Below are positions 42,011 to 51,235 of a DNA stretch of 64,000 nucleotides, one piece after another. Within the stretch, counting starts at the first letter, position 1, and every line of letters begins with the position of its first letter. The stretch is taken from contig NZ_CP089289.1 of the NCBI RefSeq assembly GCF_022819365.1, positions 124,001 through 188,000 on the forward strand, given 5' to 3'. The notes beneath the pieces are model-generated. The model saw nothing but the letters and a program-made list of their open reading frames with translations. It did not search any database and was not told where the DNA came from. The stretch comes from Candidatus Nanosynbacter sp. HMT-352. Its GTDB lineage: Bacteria; Patescibacteriota; Saccharimonadia; Saccharimonadales; Saccharimonadaceae. A program made the position numbers and the translations under genes.

Positions 42011-44113
42011 ATGTCTAAATTTACTGACGGATTAAATAGCGAGCAGGCTCGGGCGGTGATGCACGTTGATGGGCCGTTGTTGATTTTGGCTGGAGCCGGA
42101 TCTGGAAAGACCAAAACTCTGACTCATAGAATTGCCTATTTGATTGGCGAGTTGAAAATATTTCCTAGTCGAATATTGGCGGTTACATTTACTAATAAAG
42201 CCGCGAAGGAAATGCGTCAGCGATTGGCGCAAATATTGGGTGAAGATTCTGAAAATCGGCAATTTATGCCGTGGATGGGAACTTTTCACAGTATTTGCGT
42301 GCGAATGTTGCGGATGGATGGTGAAAATATTGGCCTGAATAAGCGATTCTTAATTTACGATACCGATGATCAAATAAGCTTGATGAAGCAAATTATGAAG
42401 GCTCGCGGCTTGACTGATAAAGACATTAAACCTCGAGCTGTACTTTCGGCTATTTCAAACGCTAAAAATGAAATGCGAAATGCTGAGGATTTTTCGGCTT
42501 CGACTCGCGGTCCAAGAGAACAGAAAATAGCTGAATTGTTTTTTGCTTATGAAAAAGCCTTGAAAGATGCTTCGGTGTTGGATTTTGACGATTTATTGAT
42601 AAAAACTGTGGAATTATTGAGAAGTAAGGCGGATATCCGTCATAAATGGCAGCAGCAATTCGAGCATATTCTGATTGACGAGTATCAGGACACGAATGCG
42701 GTGCAGTATGCGCTAATTAAGCTGCTGGTTAATTCGCGCCGTAATTTATGCGTGGTTGGTGATGACGCTCAGTCGATTTATAGTTTTCGCGGGGCTGATT
42801 ATACTAATATTCTCAATTTTGAGCGTGATTTTCCGGGCACGACGGTGGTCAAGCTGGAACAAAATTATCGTTCGACTGGCGCGATTTTGAATATGGCAAA
42901 TGCGCTGATTAGCCATAATATTCATAGAACTGATAAAAATTTATGGACAGCGAATGGCGACGGTGTTGAGCCAAAATTATGGCAATTATACAATGAGTCA
43001 GAGGAGGCTTTGGCGATTGCGAATGAGATTCAGGCGCAAATTGCGAACGGCCGTCAATACGGCGACGTGGCGGTGTTGTACCGAACGAATGCGCAAAGTT
43101 ACGCAATTGAGCGAGCCTTGCGCCAGAGTTATATTCCGTATAAAATCGTCGGCGGTCTGCGATTTTTGGATCGAGCGGTCGTTAAGGATCTATTGGCATA
43201 TCTGCGATTGTTATATCAGCCGAGTGATCGAGTTAGTTTTTTGCGAATTGTGAATACGCCAAAACGCGGTGTTGGCGCGGTGAGTATTTCTAAGTTTTTG
43301 GACTGGAATGACGCGTCAAGAAAAGACATAATTAGCGGGTTGCTGGCGGTTGAGGAGGCGGATACTTTGACAGCGCGCGCAAAACGTCCGTTGCTAGAGT
43401 TTGGTCAAAAATTGCACGATTTGCAGCAGGAAATTGACGGATCTCCAGCTGAATTGATTGAAAAAATCATGAAAAGTACTGGCTATGAAGATTTTATAAA
43501 CGACGGAACGCCGCAAGCTGAAGAGCGAATGGAAAATATCGGCGTGCTTTTGTCAGAGGCGAAGGCTTACGTTGACGTGGCGACGTTTTTGGAAGAGATG
43601 GCTTTGATGTCTTCGACGGATACAACTGCCGATCAACAAGTAACGCTCATGACGCTTCATGCGGCTAAAGGCTTGGAGTTTCCGGTGGTTTTTCTGGCGG
43701 GACTGGAAGAGGGGATTTTGCCGCACGCAAGAGTGTTTGATAGCGGCAACGCTGATGACGTCGAAGAGGAGCGTAGGTTGTGTTATGTTGGTGTGACTCG
43801 GGCGAGGGAAGAGTTGTTCGTTAGCTGCGCCAGCTCTCGGACGCAATTTGGTCAGATCGGCTATAATATGCCATCGAGGTTTTTGGACGAAATGGGCTTG
43901 ATGGCTGGTGGGGTTGATAGACCAGCTCAGCCGATCGTAGAGCCTGATTTTTATTCGGAAGATATTGGCTTGGAAGTTGGCGATCGAGTTCGCAGCCCGA
44001 GTTTTGGTTCGGGGGAAATTATTGATAGCGAAGGGTTGAGTGTTACGGTTCAGTTTGACAATGGGAATATTAAGAAATTGAACGTCGAGTTCGCACGCTT
44101 GGAGAAAATTTGA
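42011..44113 (+). CDS. UvrD/PcrA/Rep-type superfamily 1 DNA helicase
   Basis: A 3'-5' helicase for repair and replication restart. 700 residues with the Q motif LNSEQARAV, motif I GAGSGKTKTL, motif II DEYQDT, motif III GDDAQSIYSFRGA, motif IV QNYRS, motif V TLHAAKGLEFPVVF and motif VI VGVTRARE. The C-terminal end (VGDRVRSPSFGSGEIID) is the Tudor-like tail typical of PcrA, which binds RNA polymerase. It begins 4 nt after the previous stop. Whether it is called uvrD or pcrA is a matter of naming. Confidence 0.95.
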   Translation: MSKFTDGLNSEQARAVMHVDGPLLILAGAGSGKTKTLTHRIAYLIGELKIFPSRILAVTFTNKAAKEMRQRLAQILGEDSENRQFMPWMGTFHSICVRMLRMDGENIGLNKRFLIYDTDDQISLMKQIMKARGLTDKDIKPRAVLSAISNAKNEMRNAEDFSASTRGPREQKIAELFFAYEKALKDASVLDFDDLLIKTVELLRSKADIRHKWQQQFEHILIDEYQDTNAVQYALIKLLVNSRRNLCVVGDDAQSIYSFRGADYTNILNFERDFPGTTVVKLEQNYRSTGAILNMANALISHNIHRTDKNLWTANGDGVEPKLWQLYNESEEALAIANEIQAQIANGRQYGDVAVLYRTNAQSYAIERALRQSYIPYKIVGGLRFLDRAVVKDLLAYLRLLYQPSDRVSFLRIVNTPKRGVGAVSISKFLDWNDASRKDIISGLLAVEEADTLTARAKRPLLEFGQKLHDLQQEIDGSPAELIEKIMKSTGYEDFINDGTPQAEERMENIGVLLSEAKAYVDVATFLEEMALMSSTDTTADQQVTLMTLHAAKGLEFPVVFLAGLEEGILPHARVFDSGNADDVEEERRLCYVGVTRAREELFVSCASSRTQFGQIGYNMPSRFLDEMGLMAGGVDRPAQPIVEPDFYSEDIGLEVGDRVRSPSFGSGEIIDSEGLSVTVQFDNGNIKKLNVEFARLEKI

Positions 44114-44119
44114 TATAAT
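44114..44119 (+). promoter_or_regulatory. -10 box upstream of the first DUF348/G5 gene
   Basis: TATAAT spanning the helicase stop codon. The ATG follows after 29 nt, with no strong Shine-Dalgarno sequence. Confidence 0.4.
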
Positions 44120-44148
44120 AAGGATACCTGCGTTGTGGGTGTGAACTT

Positions 44149-45339
44149 ATGGGTATAAGATTACAAGCAAAACACTATTCTAAGAAAATTACGTTTGTTT
44201 CTGGCGCGATATTGATGCTGGTTGGCGGTTTATTTTTTGTCAATCAAGCATTGGCTGACGCTACTAAGCCAGCGGCTAAGGCTGGCGAAAAGTTGGTGAC
44301 GATTTACGACAGGGGCGCAGAAAAGACGATTGTTACAAAAGCGAGGACAATTCGCGAGGCTTTGAAATTGGCTAAGTTTTCTATTGATGAACGCCAAGAC
44401 GTAGTCGAGCCGAGTCTTGATTCGGAGATGGTGGCAGAGAAGTATAACATTAACATTTTCCGCGCTCGTCCAATAACAATCGTCGATGGAAATAAACGCC
44501 TAAAGGTAACTACCGCCGAGCAGACGCCGGCTTTGATTGCGAAGGCCGCTGGAATTGAAGTTTTTGAAGAGGATAAAACTACTCTATCTAATTCCGATAA
44601 TATGGCGGTTGATGGCGCAAATATGGTGATGAAAATTGACAGAGCCTCGATGGTTAATTTTGTGCTTTATGGCAAAGAATCTGTCATTCGTACACATGCT
44701 AAGACGGTTGGCGAGCTATTGAAAGAGAAGAATATTAACCCAAAGAAAGATGATACGCTATCTGTGGATCGTTCGGCGAAAATTATTCCTGGAATGAAAA
44801 TTGAACTCTGGCGTAATGGCAAGCAAACTATAACCGCCGAAGAAGATGTGAAATTTGAGGTTGAAAAAGTTCAAGACGCGAATCGAGATTCGGGATATCG
44901 CGAAGTAAAACAGGCGGGCGAGAACGGCAAGAAGAACGTTACTTATGAAATCGAAATGAAGAACGGCGTGGAGGTGAGTCGTAAGGAAATTGCTAGTGTT
45001 GTAACAAAAGAGCCAAAGAAGCAGATTGAGATTGTGGGGACGAAAGTTAGTTTACCTTCTGGATCTCATTCGGATTGGATGTCTGCGGCTGGTATTAGCC
45101 CTGATGATTATGGCTATGTGAATTTCATTTTTACGAAAGAGTCAACTTGGAGAACGACGGCCAGGAATGGGCAATATGCTGGGCTCGGTCAGACGAATAT
45201 AAATAATCTTTCTCAGGCTTGCCCAAATTGGCAAAGTGATCCAGTTTGTCAGATTAGAGTTTTCAATAATTATGCCGTAAGTAGATATGGTAGTTGGGCT
45301 GGGGCTTACAATGCATGGAATCGCCAAAAATGGTGGTAG
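44149..45339 (+). CDS. Rpf-like wall hydrolase: two DUF348 domains, G5 and lysozyme-like domain
   Basis: 396 residues, exported (signal segment about 13-37, ending QALADA). Order: DUF348 ubiquitin-like domain 1 (VTIYDRGAEKTIVTKARTIR...), DUF348 domain 2 (FVLYGKESVIRTHAKTVG...), a G5 domain (ITAEEDVKFEVEKVQD to KQIEIVGTK), and a C-terminal lysozyme/SLT-like domain with the candidate catalytic Glu in FTKESTW and the end YGSWAGAYNAWNRQKWW. This is the layout of resuscitation-promoting-factor-type proteins. It should cut peptidoglycan strands outside the membrane. The next gene is a shortened paralog. Confidence 0.87.
   Translation: MGIRLQAKHYSKKITFVSGAILMLVGGLFFVNQALADATKPAAKAGEKLVTIYDRGAEKTIVTKARTIREALKLAKFSIDERQDVVEPSLDSEMVAEKYNINIFRARPITIVDGNKRLKVTTAEQTPALIAKAAGIEVFEEDKTTLSNSDNMAVDGANMVMKIDRASMVNFVLYGKESVIRTHAKTVGELLKEKNINPKKDDTLSVDRSAKIIPGMKIELWRNGKQTITAEEDVKFEVEKVQDANRDSGYREVKQAGENGKKNVTYEIEMKNGVEVSRKEIASVVTKEPKKQIEIVGTKVSLPSGSHSDWMSAAGISPDDYGYVNFIFTKESTWRTTARNGQYAGLGQTNINNLSQACPNWQSDPVCQIRVFNNYAVSRYGSWAGAYNAWNRQKWW
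44455..44552 (+). repeat. Copy 1 of a 98-nt near-identical tract shared by the two paralogs
   Basis: It differs from 45707-45804 at only three positions, all silent C/T changes, while the coding sequence on both sides has diverged strongly. Confidence 0.9.
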
Positions 45340-45396
45340 ACTAACGCTGGTGGCGTAAGTTGGTTACAGTCTATAGATAAAAAGTGCTTAATTTGC

Positions 45397-45402
45397 TATA
45401 AT
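45397..45402 (+). promoter_or_regulatory. -10 box of the second DUF348/G5 gene
   Basis: TATAAT, 10 nt before ATG 45413 and 4 nt before an in-frame TTG at 45407. Confidence 0.45.
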
Positions 45403-45412
45403 TTATTTGACT

Positions 45413-46456
45413 ATGTTTACAAGTCATTATATGATTATGCGCGCAAAAGGTTTATTTTTTGGAAAAATTATTGGATTAGCTGTGTTGGTTGCGATTGCGA
45501 CTCCAATGATTTCGTTTGCTGACGGAAAGACTTCTGGTGAGCATTTGGTTCGTATTTATGATCGCGGCGAGGAAAAGACCATTATCACAAACGCATTGAC
45601 CGTTCGGCAGGCCTTGCGTGCGGCTAAGGTTACGATTGACGAAAAGATTGACGCGGTTGAGCCAAATATTGATATGGAATTGACCGGCGCGAAATACCAG
45701 GTCAATATTTTCCGCGCTCGTCCAATAACAATTGTCGATGGAAATAAACGTCTAAAGGTAACTACCGCCGAGCAGACGCCGGCTTTGATTGCGAAGGCTG
45801 CTGGGCTGACTTTGTATCGCGAAGATAAGACGCATTTTACGAATTCTGACGATCTTTTGGTGAACGGTGTGGGTCTGGTAATGAAGATTGATCGATCAAA
45901 ACAGCGAACGATAACTGAAGAAGTTGATATTAATTTTGAGATTGAGCAGATTAAGGACGATTCTCAGCCGATTGGATTTAAGAGTGTTAAGCAGCTTGGG
46001 GAAAAAGGTGTGCGGAAGGTGACTTATCAGGTTGAGGTAGAGAATGAGCGCGAGATTAGTCGTAAGGAAGTTGCTAGCGAAATCACAAAGCAGCCAAAGA
46101 AGCAGATTGAAATAATTGGCACGAAGCCTAAAAATCCATTGACGAAAAGTAAGGGCGCGCAGATATTTACCGACTCCAAGGGTGTAGCGCATCGTGAAAC
46201 GTATTATGATTTACCGATGAATATTGTGATAAAAGCTTGTGGTAGCGGCGGTACTTATACAGTGCGGGCGGATGGCGCGAAGGTTGATAAGGATGGCTAT
46301 ATTTTGGTGGCGGCTAATTATGGTAATTATCCACGATGTTCGGTGGTTGAGACCAGCATGGGTCCGGGAAAGGTTTACGATACTGGTGGATTCGCAGCCA
46401 AACATCCGCACGGATTCGACTTGGCGACTGACTGGACGAATGGAGATGGGCGCTAA
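45413..46456 (+). CDS. Wall-associated DUF348-G5 protein with a 3D (double-psi) domain
   Basis: 347 residues, paralog of the gene before it. Signal segment (FFGKIIGLAVLVAIATPMISFAD), one DUF348 domain, G5, then a 3D domain with three Asp (VYDTGGF, GFDLATDW) that replaces the lysozyme-like end. The second DUF348 domain of the paralog is cleanly absent: MKIDRS runs directly into QRTITEEV. 3D domains occur in lytic transglycosylase-like proteins such as YabE/YocH, so a wall-remodelling role is likely. ATG 45413 is preferred. The next gene, rsmA, starts 1 nt after its stop; ksgA next to yabE-like genes is also seen in Firmicutes. Confidence 0.86.
   Translation: MFTSHYMIMRAKGLFFGKIIGLAVLVAIATPMISFADGKTSGEHLVRIYDRGEEKTIITNALTVRQALRAAKVTIDEKIDAVEPNIDMELTGAKYQVNIFRARPITIVDGNKRLKVTTAEQTPALIAKAAGLTLYREDKTHFTNSDDLLVNGVGLVMKIDRSKQRTITEEVDINFEIEQIKDDSQPIGFKSVKQLGEKGVRKVTYQVEVENEREISRKEVASEITKQPKKQIEIIGTKPKNPLTKSKGAQIFTDSKGVAHRETYYDLPMNIVIKACGSGGTYTVRADGAKVDKDGYILVAANYGNYPRCSVVETSMGPGKVYDTGGFAAKHPHGFDLATDWTNGDGR
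45707..45804 (+). repeat. Copy 2 of the 98-nt near-identical tract
   Basis: Codes for the same 33 residues as copy 1 (from IFRARPITIV to LIAKAAG) with three silent differences. Confidence 0.9.
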
Positions 46457-47245
46457 ATGGCTTCTTCTCATGGACCAAAAAAATCGCTCGGACAGCACTG
46501 GCTGAAGGATCCGGAGATTTTGGCAGATATTGCTGAAGCGGCCGAATTGACGGGTGATGATGTCGTATTGGAGATCGGCCCGGGGCTAGGCACCTTGACT
46601 AGTCGCTTGTTGGCTCGGGCTAATTCGGTGACCGCCGTGGAATTTGATACAGATTTGGCGCGAAAATTACCAGGGCAATTTCCGGGTAAGAAATTAACTG
46701 TCGTGAATCAAGATATATTGCAATTTGATCTGAATCAATTGCCAAAAAATTACAAAGTCGTAGCTAATGTCCCATATTACATCACCAGCAAAATTGTTGA
46801 AAAATTGATGACCGCGGAAAATAAGCCAAGCATTGCGGTACTGTTGGTGCAAAAAGAAGTTGCCGAGCGAATTGCGGCAGAGGCTGGAAATATGAGTATT
46901 CTGTCTGTGAGCGTTCAAATTTTTGCCGAAGCGGAGTTGGATATTGAAGTTCCTAGGCAGTTTTTTACACCGCCGCCAAAAGTTGACTCGCAGGTTGTGG
47001 TTTTAAGAACTCGTAATAATCCGTTAATTACTCCAGAAGATCAGAGAGATTTTTTCCGAATTGTTAAGTCTGGATTTTCTGCAAAGCGCAAGAAGCTGCG
47101 CTCTAGCTTGAGTGGTGGGTTGGGAATTGATAAGGGTGTGGCGGAAGAATTGCTGAAAAATGCAGGAATTTCACCAGATGCTCGCGCTGAAGATTTGGCG
47201 ATTGATGATTGGAAGAAGCTACTGAAAGAGTGGCGGAATTTATAA
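46457..47245 (+). CDS. rsmA: 16S rRNA dimethyladenosine transferase
   Basis: Dimethylates the two adjacent adenines near the 3' end of 16S rRNA (KsgA). 262 residues: KKSLGQHWLKD at the start, SAM motif I LEIGPGLGTLT, VEFDTDL, the catalytic NVPYYIT, and FFTPPPKVDS followed by a C-terminal helical domain. The start ATG follows the stop of the 3D-domain gene without a gap. A strong two-way terminator ends the unit. Confidence 0.97.
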   Translation: MASSHGPKKSLGQHWLKDPEILADIAEAAELTGDDVVLEIGPGLGTLTSRLLARANSVTAVEFDTDLARKLPGQFPGKKLTVVNQDILQFDLNQLPKNYKVVANVPYYITSKIVEKLMTAENKPSIAVLLVQKEVAERIAAEAGNMSILSVSVQIFAEAELDIEVPRQFFTPPPKVDSQVVVLRTRNNPLITPEDQRDFFRIVKSGFSAKRKKLRSSLSGGLGIDKGVAEELLKNAGISPDARAEDLAIDDWKKLLKEWRNL

Positions 47246-47275
47246 TTATTTAGAGACAGGTGACAATATCAAAAA

Positions 47276-47316
47276 ATAAGAACGACTCAGCGGTTTTAAA
47301 CTGAGTCGTTCTTTAC
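47276..47316. terminator. Strong bidirectional terminator
   Basis: AAGAACGACTCAG (47278-47290) pairs perfectly with CTGAGTCGTTCTT (47301-47313) around a 10-nt loop. It serves rsmA and the convergent surface protein gene. Confidence 0.93.
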
Positions 47317-47330
47317 ACCAAAAGACTGAA

Positions 47331-48791
47331 TTAATCTATCAGATTTTCGTGTTTCAAATCCTTAACGGCATTAGTAGCTTCTTCTTCGGTGAATCCCCAG
47401 TAATTAACAAGGTTATGTATCAAGCTATCTCTTCTAAAGTATCCTCCGGTTTTAAGAGTTTTTAGGGTGCGTAGTTTTGCTCGTTCGGTATAGTTGATGT
47501 TGTATTCTGCTAGTACCTCTACAACTTCCGATTCTGTAAAACCGCCAAATTTCGTTGTATAGTCTATTATATTTTTCTTTGAATACAGCCTTCCTTCCTG
47601 GTTGTTCTGGGAATCGGATATAAAGTGCTCCTCGATCCAGCGACGTGTATTATTCTTAAAGTCGTAATTTAGCCGATTAACTCCTGTTTCTGCCTCTTCT
47701 TTAGTGAAGTGGTACTCATTCTGCAGGCATTCTATGATGCGCAATTTTGAAGATCCAGACATATAATCTTTCAGTAGTCTTTCTGCTTCTCGTTGAGCGT
47801 TGCTTGCGAAGTCAATTTTTACTGTATTAAAGGCATTGTCAATCTCTTCTTTGGTGAATCCTTTAGATGTGAGTTGTTTTTCGTAGTTGACTTTTGATGA
47901 GAAGGTATACTGGTCTATATTCTGTAGGCTCTTTATAGCTTGATCTTTAAAGAATTTAGAAAAGTTGATTTCGCTACTCAGCGCCGCAAAAGCCTTATTA
48001 ACCTCTTCTTCTGAAAACATGTAAGCACTGTGGCTATTTTCGCTAACGTTACGGAGAGTGAGGCTGCGAGTCATTGAATATTTCGAGTGTCGAAATGTTA
48101 TGGAATTATTAGAGTTGTTCTGGTCGTCTACGATTTTTTTAATTGCTCTTTTCGCGTTATCTACAGCGTTGTATTCTGGGTAAATTGTCTCGATTAGCTG
48201 AAGTGCTGTATTGTATTCATCTCTTTTCCCAAAGGTGATACTATAGGCTTCGCTATATTTGGAAATATCGGACCTATATAGGTTTAGTGTTTTGCTGTTG
48301 AATCGGTTTTTAGCTTTCTCTGCTAATTCTCTTGAAAACCTCTTGTCCCATTTTCCGTCGCTTCCAACTACATAGTTATCTGGTGTGACGGTATTCTTTA
48401 ACATGTCGCCATCTTTACCGACGTAGTAGTCGCCAACCCACTGGTCGTGCAGCATGTGACCTTTAGTGTCGAAGTAGTACCATTTGTCGCCAATCATTTT
48501 CCAGGTGTTTTCGGTCATGTGTCCGCTGGTATTAAAGTAGTACCAATGTCCGTTTATATATTCCCATTTACTGTGAATGATATATCCGCGCCCATCAAAG
48601 TAGTACCATTTATCGCCAATCCTCTCCCATTTGCTCTTTGGGTAACTGCCATCCGAATTTCTATACCACCATCCGATTGAGTCTTTGCGCCAATCTCCGC
48701 TTGCCGCATAGGTTGTTGTAGGTGTGCTTGCTGTGACTATGGTGACACTTACGATCATTGCTGCCACTAAGCTTTTTAAAATTTTCTTCAC
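47331..48791 (-). CDS. Secreted protein: choline-binding-type repeats fused to Ltp-like repeats
   Basis: 486 residues. A signal peptide (basic start, core AAMIVSVTIV, cleavage near TYAAS) is followed by cell-wall-binding repeats of the choline-binding type (WYYFDGRGYII, WYYFNTSGHMT, WYYFDTKGHML; residues about 35-135). The C-terminal two thirds contain at least four repeats of about 50 residues with a SxxxxxxxL--xGFT-EE---A-N-----DF pattern (e.g. LTSKGFTKEEIDNAFNTV, LQNEYHFTKEEAETGVNRL, LVNYWGFTEEEATNAVKDL), which I read as Ltp (host cell surface-exposed lipoprotein) domains. Ltp of a streptococcal phage blocks injection of other phages. The GTG start has the strong site AGGAGGAG. Similar binding repeats are common in streptococci and other oral Gram-positives, so transfer is possible. 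Confidence 0.82.
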   Translation of the reverse strand: MKKILKSLVAAMIVSVTIVTASTPTTTYAASGDWRKDSIGWWYRNSDGSYPKSKWERIGDKWYYFDGRGYIIHSKWEYINGHWYYFNTSGHMTENTWKMIGDKWYYFDTKGHMLHDQWVGDYYVGKDGDMLKNTVTPDNYVVGSDGKWDKRFSRELAEKAKNRFNSKTLNLYRSDISKYSEAYSITFGKRDEYNTALQLIETIYPEYNAVDNAKRAIKKIVDDQNNSNNSITFRHSKYSMTRSLTLRNVSENSHSAYMFSEEEVNKAFAALSSEINFSKFFKDQAIKSLQNIDQYTFSSKVNYEKQLTSKGFTKEEIDNAFNTVKIDFASNAQREAERLLKDYMSGSSKLRIIECLQNEYHFTKEEAETGVNRLNYDFKNNTRRWIEEHFISDSQNNQEGRLYSKKNIIDYTTKFGGFTESEVVEVLAEYNINYTERAKLRTLKTLKTGGYFRRDSLIHNLVNYWGFTEEEATNAVKDLKHENLID

Positions 48792-48878
48792 AATCTCCTC
48801 CTATTATATAGTGTACCTTAGTTATTATATCATATCGATTAGCGTTCTTCATCATTGGTCATGATCTGTTGAATTTGC

Positions 48879-48884
48879 TATAAT
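48879..48884 (+). promoter_or_regulatory. -10 box of metG
   Basis: TATAAT, 6 nt before the ATG at 48891; a TTGGTC -35 lies 18 nt upstream at 48855-48860. Confidence 0.6.
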
Positions 48885-48890
48885 TTACCT

Positions 48891-50402
48891 ATGACTAAGA
48901 AACACGCTTACATAACCACTGCCATTCCTTACGTAAACGGCTTGCCGCATATTGGGCATGCCATGGACTATATGTTGGCGGATGTGTGGGCGCGTTATTC
49001 CAGGCAAAACGGTCGTGAAGTTCGTTTTCAGGCGGGTGTAGATGAACATGGTAATAAGATTGCCGCCAAAGCCGCCAGTCAAAATCAAACCCCTCAAGAA
49101 TACGTCGATCAAACGCACGTCAATTTTAAGAAGATGATTGCTGAGCTGAATATTTCAGTGACTGATTTTATTCGAACAACTGACGCGCATCACGTTGCTG
49201 CGGTGCAATATATTTGGCAAAAACTCGTTGAGACTGGTTACATTTACAAAGGCTCGTATGAAGGCTGGTATTGTCAGGGGTGCGAAGCTTTCGTTACGGA
49301 TAAAGAAGCTGCCGATAATAATGGGGTTTGTCCAGATCACCAAACTCCGTATCAGCGCTTGAGTGAGGAAAATTATTATTTTAAAACCAGTGCTTTTTCG
49401 GACAATATTCGTCAGGCGATTGAGTCAAATAAAATGAGAATCGTGCCTGAATTCCGTAAAAAAGAGTTTTTGGAATTGATGAAAGATGGCTTGAAAGATG
49501 TGTCGGTTTCCCGTCCACGTAAAAATCTTAGCTGGGGCGTGCCAGTTCCCGGTGATGATAATCAAGTCATGTACGTTTGGTTAGATGCTCTGAGCAATTA
49601 CATTACGGTTATTGGCTATCCTGATCGTCCAGAAGAGTGGCAATCCTTTTGGCCGGCTGACGTGCAGGTTATCGGCAAGGACATTCTCCGTTTCCACGCT
49701 GGTATTTGGCCAGCAATGCTCATGGCGTTAGATTTGCCGCTTCCGAAGGTTCTGCTTGTTCATGGGTTTATTAATTCTGGCGGAATGAAAATGTCAAAGA
49801 GTCTCGGAAATGGTGTTGGTCCAGTCGATATTATTCCAGATTACGGTGCCGAGGCGTTTCGATATTATTTCTTGCGCCACGTACCGACGCAAGATGACGG
49901 CGACTTTACTTGGGAAAAGTTTGAGGCTGCGTATAATGGTGAGCTTGGCAATGATTTGGGCAATTTGGTTCAGCGAGTCGCTAAAATGGTGCAGAGTTAT
50001 CAAGCTGGCGTTATTGGTGACGCTCCACAATCAGAGCATGACATGGGACCATATCGTCAGGCAATGGAAAGCTATATGTTCGATCAAGCTATGGATGAAA
50101 TTTGGCTAATTGTTCGCTCTTTGAATCAATATATTGAGCGAGTTCAACCATGGCAAGTTGCTAAAAATCGCGATAAAGATCCAGAGGCGGAGTCGCATTT
50201 GAGCGAGATCTTGGCGCATGCTTGCGGTACGTTGTTGCAAGTGTCCGACATGTTGCGCCCATTTATGCCGCAAACCGCCGAGAAAATTCACAATATGTTC
50301 GCTAGTGGTGTCGTGCCGTCAGAATTGACGCCTTTGTTCCCGCGCAAATATATTCACACGCCAGATCCACGTGCTCCGAAAACAGAATCTCAGGTTAAAT
50401 AG
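48891..50402 (+). CDS. metG: Methionyl-tRNA synthetase
   Basis: Class I synthetase that charges tRNA-Met, 503 residues. HIGH-type motif PHIGHAMDY, GVDEHGNKIA, a zinc-type insert (YCQGCEAF, then CPDH), and KMSKSLGN are present. The protein ends after the anticodon-binding helical domain; the C-terminal tRNA-binding (dimerisation) domain of E. coli MetG is absent, as in many short forms. The leaderless ATG follows TATAAT by 6 nt. It starts a long housekeeping run. Confidence 0.97.
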   Translation: MTKKHAYITTAIPYVNGLPHIGHAMDYMLADVWARYSRQNGREVRFQAGVDEHGNKIAAKAASQNQTPQEYVDQTHVNFKKMIAELNISVTDFIRTTDAHHVAAVQYIWQKLVETGYIYKGSYEGWYCQGCEAFVTDKEAADNNGVCPDHQTPYQRLSEENYYFKTSAFSDNIRQAIESNKMRIVPEFRKKEFLELMKDGLKDVSVSRPRKNLSWGVPVPGDDNQVMYVWLDALSNYITVIGYPDRPEEWQSFWPADVQVIGKDILRFHAGIWPAMLMALDLPLPKVLLVHGFINSGGMKMSKSLGNGVGPVDIIPDYGAEAFRYYFLRHVPTQDDGDFTWEKFEAAYNGELGNDLGNLVQRVAKMVQSYQAGVIGDAPQSEHDMGPYRQAMESYMFDQAMDEIWLIVRSLNQYIERVQPWQVAKNRDKDPEAESHLSEILAHACGTLLQVSDMLRPFMPQTAEKIHNMFASGVVPSELTPLFPRKYIHTPDPRAPKTESQVK

Positions 50403-50417
50403 CTATGGGTGAAGTCG

Positions 50418-51224
50418 ATGAGTAATAGTGCGACTGAAAATTTACGCTTGATAGATTCACATTGTCATTTGCATGATACGGAATTTTTTACGGACAATCG
50501 CGAGCAATTTTACAAAGAGACGGTCGAGGCGAATATTGGCATGATTTGTGTCGGTACTGACCAGCGAAGTAGCCGCCAAGCCGTAGAATTTGCCGTGAAT
50601 CATGAGTTTACTTGGGCGGCAATTGGTGTTCATCCACACGATACGAAAGATGGCTGGGAAGATGTCAAAACTTTGCTGGAGAATAAGACGGAAAATTCTT
50701 CGATTGTGGCAATTGGTGAGATTGGACTTGATTATTATTACAATAACAGTCCGCGGGAAACGCAAATTGAGGGCTTAGAAGCGCAACTTCAAATGGCGGT
50801 TGATTACAATTTGCCAGTAAGTTTTCATGTTCGCGATGGTGCCGCAGGTCAACCGTCGGTTTGGGATGATTTTTGGCCAATCTTCGATAATTTTCCTGGG
50901 CTTCGCGGCGTGTTGCATAGTTTTACCGATACGCGTGATAATTTGGAAAAGGGTTTTTCGCGAAATTTGTACGTTGGACTTAATGGAATTAGCACATTCA
51001 CAAAGGATCAATTGCAGAAAGAATTGTTCGCTTCAATCCCGCTGGAGCGATTATTGCTAGAAACTGACGCGCCGTTCTTGACACCAGCGCCGTTTCGTGG
51101 TAATATAAACAAGCCAGAATATGTGAGATTGGTGGCTGAATATTGGGCGAAGCAGCGAAATATTGATTTTGATGTTTTAAGCCAAGCTACTCTTCACAAC
51201 ACAAAAGAACTTTTTGGCATTTGA
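50418..51224 (+). CDS. tatD: TatD-family metal-dependent DNase/hydrolase
   Basis: 268 residues. Metal ligands are visible in DSHCHLHD (HxH), GEIGLDYYY (Glu), FHVRDG (His), a late His (LHSFTDT), and LETDAPFLTP (Asp), the full TatD set. Family members act as 3'-5' DNases or deacylases. The ATG at 50418 (MSNSATENLRLIDSH) is favoured over the GTG at 50409. In many genomes tatD sits with metG and rsmA, as it nearly does here. Confidence 0.93.
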   Translation: MSNSATENLRLIDSHCHLHDTEFFTDNREQFYKETVEANIGMICVGTDQRSSRQAVEFAVNHEFTWAAIGVHPHDTKDGWEDVKTLLENKTENSSIVAIGEIGLDYYYNNSPRETQIEGLEAQLQMAVDYNLPVSFHVRDGAAGQPSVWDDFWPIFDNFPGLRGVLHSFTDTRDNLEKGFSRNLYVGLNGISTFTKDQLQKELFASIPLERLLLETDAPFLTPAPFRGNINKPEYVRLVAEYWAKQRNIDFDVLSQATLHNTKELFGI

Positions 51225-51235
51225 AAGTGGAGAAA

